The position numbers were made by a program, and so were the translations under genes. Below the pieces are notes generated by a model. The model had not been told where the DNA came from, searched no databases, and was given only the letters and a program-made list of their open reading frames with translations. Below are positions 7,646-8,761 of a DNA stretch of 8,761 nt, one piece after another. The stretch spans positions 1 through 8,761 of the forward strand of contig JAQVKR010000085.1 of NCBI GenBank assembly GCA_028694565.1. The letters are read 5' to 3'. Origin of the DNA: Gammaproteobacteria bacterium (lineage in GTDB: Bacteria > Pseudomonadota > Gammaproteobacteria > DSM-26407). The first letter of the stretch is position 1. Each line of letters starts with the position of its first letter.

Positions 7646-7738
7646 GGAGAGGTGGCCGAGAGGCTGAAGGCGCTCCCCTGCTAAGGGAGTATGGGGTCAA
7701 AAGCTCCATCGAGGGTTCGAATCCCTCCCTCTCCGCCA
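7646..7738 (+). tRNA. tRNA-Ser (anticodon GCU)
   Basis: A complete type II tRNA of 93 bases with encoded CCA, reading AGC and AGU codons. The acceptor arms GGAGAGG (7646-7652) and CCTCTCC (7728-7734) pair fully, followed by discriminator G (7735) and CCA (7736-7738). The anticodon stem CTCCC/GGGAG (7673-7677, 7685-7689) encloses loop CTGCTAA with anticodon GCT at 7680-7682. The long variable arm has a TGGGG/CTCCA stem (7692-7696, 7704-7708), the serine hallmark. The T-arm is GAGGG-TTCGAAT-CCCTC (7711-7727). E. coli has its tRNA-Ser(GCU) gene serV in the same place after csrA. No duplicated 3' end suggesting an integrated element was seen in the window. Confidence 0.98.
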
Positions 7739-7755
7739 GTCTCCCAGGAGGCAGG

Positions 7756-7777
7756 CCGCCCGCGAGGCGGTTTTTTT
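7756..7777 (+). terminator. Intrinsic terminator after tRNA-Ser
   Basis: CCGCC (7756-7760) pairs with GGCGG (7766-7770) around loop CGCGA, directly followed by seven T residues (7771-7777). It begins 17 bases after the tRNA CCA. A second, outer complementary pair, GAGGCA (7748-7753) and TGCCTC (7779-7784), brackets it. Confidence 0.85.
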
Positions 7778-7798
7778 GTGCCTCGAGCAAACCGGGTT

Positions 7799-7848
7799 CG
7801 CCGCCGCCGCGAATGCGATCTCCTGGGCGCGCTTTCCAGGCGGCGGCG
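7799..7848 (-). repeat. GC-triplet inverted repeat in the convergent gap
   Basis: CGCCGCCGCC (7799-7808) and GGCGGCGGCG (7839-7848) are exact reverse complements with a 30-base interval. It lies 22 bases beyond the stop of the minus-strand acetyltransferase gene and could serve as its 3' stem-loop, but no good T-run follows in that direction. A competing inner stem, CCTGG (7822-7826) with CCAGG (7836-7840), overlaps the right arm. Confidence 0.35.
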
Positions 7849-7870
7849 CTCCGCTGGCCACCCCCGGCGC

Positions 7871-8761
7871 TCAGGCCGCGCCCGCCTCCAAATCCAGCGT
7901 CACCCGGATCATGCCCGGTTCGTCCGCGACCGCGGATTCCCTGAACCCGAGGATGCCGCACAGCTTGCGCATCTGCCGGTTCTCCTGCAGCACATCGCCG
8001 AAGATCTCCCGGATGCCGCGCCGGCGCGCGTAGTCGATGATGCGCTTCATCAGGAAGATGCCCAGGCCCATGGCGGTCATGTCGTGGCGGACGATGATGG
8101 CGTACTCGGCACGCTCGTTCTCCGTGTCGGCGATGATGTTCGCCACGCCGTAGATCTCGGTCTTCCCGGGAATGCCGCTCTCGGTGAGGATGAGCCCCAT
8201 CTCGCGATCGTAGTCGATCTGGGTGAAGCGGACCGCCGCCACGTGGGAGAGGGTCTTCATCGAAACGAAGAAGCGCAGGCGGACCTCCTCCGGGGTGAGC
8301 TTGCTGAAGGTGGCCTGCAGCGAGGGTTCATCCTCCGGGCGGATGGGGCGCAGCAGGAGCGTGCGCCCGTCGCCGAGGGGGATCTCCTCCTCCAGCTCCT
8401 TGGGGTAGGGGCGGATCGCGAGGCGCTGGCCCGCCGGTCCCGCGGCCGCCCCCACCCGCATGCGCGCGTCCAGCGCGATGACCCCGTATTCGTCGGCCAG
8501 CAGAGGGTTGATGTCCAGTTCCCTGAGCTCGGGGAGGTCGATGGTCAGCTGCGCCACCTTGAGCAGGGTGAGCGCGATAGCCTCGAGGTTGGCGGGCGGC
8601 AGGTCCCGGTAGCCCTGCAGCTGGCCGTGGATGCGGGTGCGCGACATGACCTCGTGGGCCAGCCGCATGTTGAGCGGCGGCAGGGCCAGCGCCTGGTCCT
8701 TCAGCACTTCAACGGCGGTGCCGCCCTGGCCGAAGAGGAGGGTGGGGCCGAACTGGGGATC
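7871..8761 (-). CDS. Pat/YfiQ-like acyl-CoA synthetase-GNAT protein lysine acetyltransferase, C-terminal part (partial)
   Basis: The frame is open to the window edge and ends at a TGA read on the minus strand at 7873-7871, giving 296 visible residues. It begins in the ATP-grasp part of an NDP-forming acyl-CoA synthetase: FGQGGTAVEV (10-19), LPPLNMRLA (27-35) and ELDINPLL (81-88). A linker leads to a GNAT domain at about 128-290, with LRPIRPED (137-144), the acetyl-CoA-binding loop around Arg225 and AMGLG (230-234), and RKLCGILGF (265-273). This fusion is typical of Pat/YfiQ enzymes of about 880-900 residues, which acetylate lysines of acetyl-CoA synthetase and other proteins; the synthetase half is usually regulatory. 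An internal GTG at 8707 is not the real start because homology continues through it. The gene converges on tRNA-Ser and is not part of the csrA unit. Confidence 0.9.
   Translation of the reverse strand, partial: DPQFGPTLLFGQGGTAVEVLKDQALALPPLNMRLAHEVMSRTRIHGQLQGYRDLPPANLEAIALTLLKVAQLTIDLPELRELDINPLLADEYGVIALDARMRVGAAAGPAGQRLAIRPYPKELEEEIPLGDGRTLLLRPIRPEDEPSLQATFSKLTPEEVRLRFFVSMKTLSHVAAVRFTQIDYDREMGLILTESGIPGKTEIYGVANIIADTENERAEYAIIVRHDMTAMGLGIFLMKRIIDYARRRGIREIFGDVLQENRQMRKLCGILGFRESAVADEPGMIRVTLDLEAGAA

Noticed and set aside
7646..7870. tRNA-Ser as an integration site for a mobile element
   Set aside because: No integrase gene and no repeated copy of the tRNA 3' end appears in the window; the downstream gene is an ordinary chromosomal acetyltransferase.

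Overview
The window is a conserved housekeeping segment from a GC-rich gammaproteobacterium. Nearly every codon ends in G or C. The order pncC/cinA, recA, recX, alaS, (lysC), csrA, tRNA-Ser(GCU) matches the E. coli recA neighbourhood, with lysC between alaS and csrA as in pseudomonads. A thpR gene between cinA and recA, together with the base composition, would suit a Chromatiales/Ectothiorhodospiraceae-like bacterium, but that lineage is inferred and was not searched.

Layout, left to right. The 3' end of a DUF2182 membrane protein gene (to 380) is followed by pncC (413-916) and, four bases later, thpR (921-1457). The recA leader (1458-1613) has an extended -10 promoter and a perfect 10-bp GC hairpin but no recognisable gammaproteobacterial LexA box. 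recA (1614-2648) is joined to recX (to 3097) by what looks like a CTGA overlap in which recX starts at CTG. alaS (3156-5795) is followed by a short AT-rich gap with a sigma70-like promoter, then lysC (5859-7103), which carries a plausible internal start for a separate beta subunit. A 262-base structured leader precedes csrA (7366-7560). A terminator, the tRNA-Ser(GCU) gene (7646-7738) and a second terminator follow. Converging on these from the right edge is the C-terminal part of a Pat/YfiQ-like acyl-CoA-synthetase/GNAT lysine acetyltransferase (7871 to beyond 8761, minus strand).

The genes serve NAD salvage and repair (pncC), RNA 2',3'-cyclic phosphate chemistry (thpR), recombination and its modulation (recA/recX), tRNA charging (alaS), aspartate-family amino acid synthesis (lysC), global post-transcriptional control (csrA), decoding of AGC/AGU (tRNA-Ser) and protein acetylation (pat-like). 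No mobile element, CRISPR array, phage gene or defence island was seen, and no new multi-gene system. The points worth a second look are small: the recX start, the lysC internal start, the recA leader, a codon-usage discontinuity in alaS, and the csrA leader and terminator/promoter arrangement.
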